Shown one piece after another: positions 33,794-35,775 of a stretch of DNA of 35,775 bases (position 1 is the stretch's first letter; each line of letters opens with the position of its first letter). Source of the stretch: Syntrophomonadaceae bacterium. Lineage in GTDB: Bacteria > Bacillota > DSM-12270 > Thermacetogeniales > Thermacetogeniaceae. The stretch is taken from the NCBI GenBank assembly GCA_012840405.1, contig DULM01000148.1, positions 1 through 35,775 on the forward strand, written 5' to 3'. A program made the translations under genes and the position numbers. The notes beneath the pieces were generated by a model that worked only from the letters and a program-made list of their open reading frames with translations, did no database searches and was not told the origin of the DNA.

Positions 33794-35254
33794 ATGGCCG
33801 ATTCCCTGATTTCTCAACTGCCTTCAGTCTCTGCTGCGGGGAGACAGGAAGCAGAAAAAATTATGGAGCGTGTGGAGCAGGGCAGGGGGTGTTTGCTGAA
33901 GACAGATGAGTTGGTGATGCCCCAGAGGAAGAGCGGGGTTGCGGCAACAGAAGCAGTTGGTGAATGGTGCAACAGGCTTCTCTATGGGGATAACCTCCTG
34001 CTGATGGAGGCTCTGTTAACTGGTGATCCTCTGACAGCTTTGCCGCCTCTGCGAGGAAAAATCAACTTGATCTATATAGATCCACCTTTTGCCAGCAGGT
34101 CCAACTACCGGACCTGCTGTACATTAAAGGGAAGGGATGGCAGTTTTACTCTTAAGCAGCAGGCCTATTCTGATACATGGCAGGGTGGGATGGTTGGTTA
34201 CCTCAAAATGCTTTATCCCAGACTGTATCTCATGAGGGAACTGTTAAGTGAAAATGGCTCACTGATTGTACACCTGGATTGGCATGCTGTTCATTATGTT
34301 AAAGTTATCCTTGATGATATTTTTGGCAGTGAAAACTTCCGCAATGAAATCGCCTGGTGCTATGGTGGTGGTGGGGCAGCCAAAAGGACCTATCCCAGAA
34401 AGCATGATCTGCTGTTATGGTATACCAAAAGCGATAATTGGACCTTTAACAGGCAGTTTCGTCCTTATACCCAGGGGACCCTGGAGAGAGGACTCACTGC
34501 CGTTAAGGGGGATAAATATGTGCTCAGGAAAGAAGGGGCTGGATTAGATGATTGGTGGGCTGGCAGAGATGTCCAAAAAATCCTCAGCCCTACAGCCTAT
34601 GAGAATCTCAAGTTCAATACCCAAAAACCAGAGGGACTGCTGAAAAGGATCATCAGAGGGCATTCCTGCCCTGGGGATTTGGTGGCTGATTTTTTCTGTG
34701 GTACAGGGACCACAGGGGCGGTTGCTGAAAAGTTGGGCCGGCGCTGGATTATGGCGGATGCTAGCAGGCTGGCTCTGATAATCGCTTATAAACGCCTGTT
34801 GCAGCAGGGATGCAGGCCCTTTATACAGCAGTCCATTGATGAAATAGAAGTTACACAGGGAGAAAACAGCGGTAAGGATGCTGTCTGTCAACTGGTTTTG
34901 AAGCAACTGATAGTGCAAAACATTTCTGCTGATTGGGATGAGATCCTGCTGGAATTGGGTGGTTTGACCTATTCGACCTTTGACCATTTACCGCTGAGCG
35001 GAGAGACAAAAGAAAAGGTAAAAGAGTTGGCCTTCTCTGATTCCCTGGCATTCCTGGAGTATTGGAGTGTTGACCCTGATTATGATGGGAAAACCTTCCG
35101 CAGCAGATGGCAGTGCTGCCGGGGCAGGGAGGGACGGGTCGACAGCGGGGCAAGGATAGCTGTGCCCAGGGTAACAGGTGTTAGGAGGATCTGTGTCAAA
35201 GCTGTGGATGTTTTCGGTAATGAAAGTGTTGTTTGTGAAACAGTAAATCAATAA
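33794..35254 (+). CDS. site-specific DNA methyltransferase, beta class (type III Mod-like), probably N6-adenine
   Basis: A SAM-dependent DNA methyltransferase of about 486 aa. The catalytic motif IV is D96-PPF in LIYIDPPFAS and comes before the SAM-binding motif I, ADFFCGTGTTGAVAEKLGR (Asp299). That order is the beta class. DPPF suggests N6-adenine, though N4-cytosine cannot be excluded. The target-recognition part lies between, about residues 180-270. The C-terminal 120 residues include LEYWSVDPDYDG and VKAVDVFGNE, a PKD-like end seen in several Mod-type proteins. There is no restriction subunit beside it, so it is an orphan enzyme or a partner acting in trans. It starts at ATG 33788 or 33794; GGTGA favours the latter. 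It sits between nrdD and nrdG. Confidence 0.88.
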   Translation: MADSLISQLPSVSAAGRQEAEKIMERVEQGRGCLLKTDELVMPQRKSGVAATEAVGEWCNRLLYGDNLLLMEALLTGDPLTALPPLRGKINLIYIDPPFASRSNYRTCCTLKGRDGSFTLKQQAYSDTWQGGMVGYLKMLYPRLYLMRELLSENGSLIVHLDWHAVHYVKVILDDIFGSENFRNEIAWCYGGGGAAKRTYPRKHDLLLWYTKSDNWTFNRQFRPYTQGTLERGLTAVKGDKYVLRKEGAGLDDWWAGRDVQKILSPTAYENLKFNTQKPEGLLKRIIRGHSCPGDLVADFFCGTGTTGAVAEKLGRRWIMADASRLALIIAYKRLLQQGCRPFIQQSIDEIEVTQGENSGKDAVCQLVLKQLIVQNISADWDEILLELGGLTYSTFDHLPLSGETKEKVKELAFSDSLAFLEYWSVDPDYDGKTFRSRWQCCRGREGRVDSGARIAVPRVTGVRRICVKAVDVFGNESVVCETVNQ

Positions 35255-35271
35255 CAAGGGGATAATTTGCC

Positions 35272-35775
35272 ATGAAGCTGCGGATAGCCGGTTTAACAAA
35301 AGAAAGTGTTGTCGATGGGCCTGGGATCAGGTTTGTTGTTTTTGTCCAGGGATGCCCCCATCACTGCCCAGGCTGCCATAACCCCGAAACCTGGGATTTT
35401 ACTGCTGGGAAAGAGCTAACAGTTGATGAACTCTTTGCTCAAATCAAAGATACCCGGCTGCTGCAGGGTGTTACTTTCTCCGGTGGTGAGCCTTTTGCCC
35501 AGGCTGCAGCCCTGGCCTGTTTGGGGAAAAAGGTAAAAGAACTGGGCTTGGATATTGTCACTTATACCGGGTATACTTTTGAAGAGCTTTTGGATATGGC
35601 GAAGAAAAATCAGGATGTGAGAGAACTGCTGGAGATCAGCGATCTGCTGGTGGATGGCCCTTATCTAGCTGAAGAAAGGGATCTAAACTTAGCTTTCCGG
35701 GGTTCGAGAAATCAAAGGATCATTTCTGTTGCCGCATCCCTGAAAGCCAAACGAGCAGTAGAAGCTGTATTATAA
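35272..35775 (+). CDS. nrdG: anaerobic ribonucleotide reductase activating protein
   Basis: NrdG is a radical-SAM enzyme that generates the glycyl radical on NrdD. The 4Fe-4S cluster motif CPHHCPGC (CX3CX2C) follows VDGPGIRFVVFVQG, and TFSGGEPFAQ is the SAM-binding GGE motif. SDLLVDGPYLAEERD and FRGSRNQRII complete the family pattern. The gene is whole: 167 aa with TAA at the last three bases of the window. It lies 17 bp after the methyltransferase, with AAGGGG upstream, so all four nrd-region genes appear cotranscribed. Confidence 0.96.
   Translation: MKLRIAGLTKESVVDGPGIRFVVFVQGCPHHCPGCHNPETWDFTAGKELTVDELFAQIKDTRLLQGVTFSGGEPFAQAAALACLGKKVKELGLDIVTYTGYTFEELLDMAKKNQDVRELLEISDLLVDGPYLAEERDLNLAFRGSRNQRIISVAASLKAKRAVEAVL

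Overview
The window is a colinear stretch of chromosome from an anaerobic, endospore-forming, diderm-independent Firmicute of the class Clostridia. The support is the spoIIGA-sigE-sigG-spoIIR block, the class III (oxygen-sensitive) ribonucleotide reductase, strong Shine-Dalgarno (SD) sites, frequent TTG and GTG starts, and a PaaK-type ligase with an ACT protein as in amino-acid or aromatic-fermenting anaerobes. The sequence does not let me name a genus. Almost every gene is on the + strand. I saw no insertion sequence, prophage, CRISPR array, tRNA or rRNA.

Layout. (1) 1-3364: the tail of a metallo-beta-lactamase-fold hydrolase, then hisS and aspS. (2) 3379-3613: a 6S RNA gene with its own promoter and terminator, in the aspS-downstream position also known from Bacillus. 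(3) 3620-6996: a consensus promoter driving paaK, a tandem-ACT protein, a MetE-like zinc methyltransferase and a DUF2294 protein. (4) 6997-8488: two diverged tandem copies of a structured RNA-like element, then a zinc alcohol dehydrogenase and a terminator. (5) 8538-27110: a complete dcw cell-division and cell-wall cluster opening with a MraZ operator: mraZ, rsmH, ftsL, spoVD-type PBP, murE, murF, mraY, murD, spoVE/ftsW, murG, murC, murB, murA, ftsQ, ftsA, ftsZ. It is closed by two terminators. (6) 27301-30696: spoIIGA, sigE, sigG, spoIIR. (7) 30698-31012: a small PRC-barrel (YlmC/YmxH) gene with a 9-codon upstream ORF and an SD-masking hairpin. (8) 31148-35775: two NrdR boxes, nrdR, nrdD, an orphan beta-class DNA methyltransferase and nrdG.

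How the genes work together. The dcw genes make the lipid II precursor from UDP-GlcNAc (MurA, B, C, D, E, F, MraY, MurG), polymerise and cross-link it (SpoVE/FtsW and the PBP) and place it at the septum (FtsZ, FtsA, FtsQ, FtsL). MurE carries the DNPR signature of meso-diaminopimelate peptidoglycan. The sporulation block holds the whole forespore-to-mother-cell signal in one place: SpoIIR (signal), SpoIIGA (membrane protease), pro-sigma-E (substrate) and sigma-G (next forespore factor). A near-perfect sigma-F promoter precedes sigG. The last block is deoxynucleotide synthesis under NrdR.

Many ORF-track starts are over-extended. SD spacing, promoter positions and family N-termini move the starts of hisS, paaK, the ACT gene, the MetE-like gene, the DUF2294 gene, rsmH, ftsL, spoVE, murC, ftsQ, ftsA, sigE, sigG, spoIIR, ylmC and the methyltransferase. 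The strongest candidates for something undescribed are the tandem covarying RNA element at 7056-7291 and the leader-peptide/hairpin arrangement at 30698-30755.
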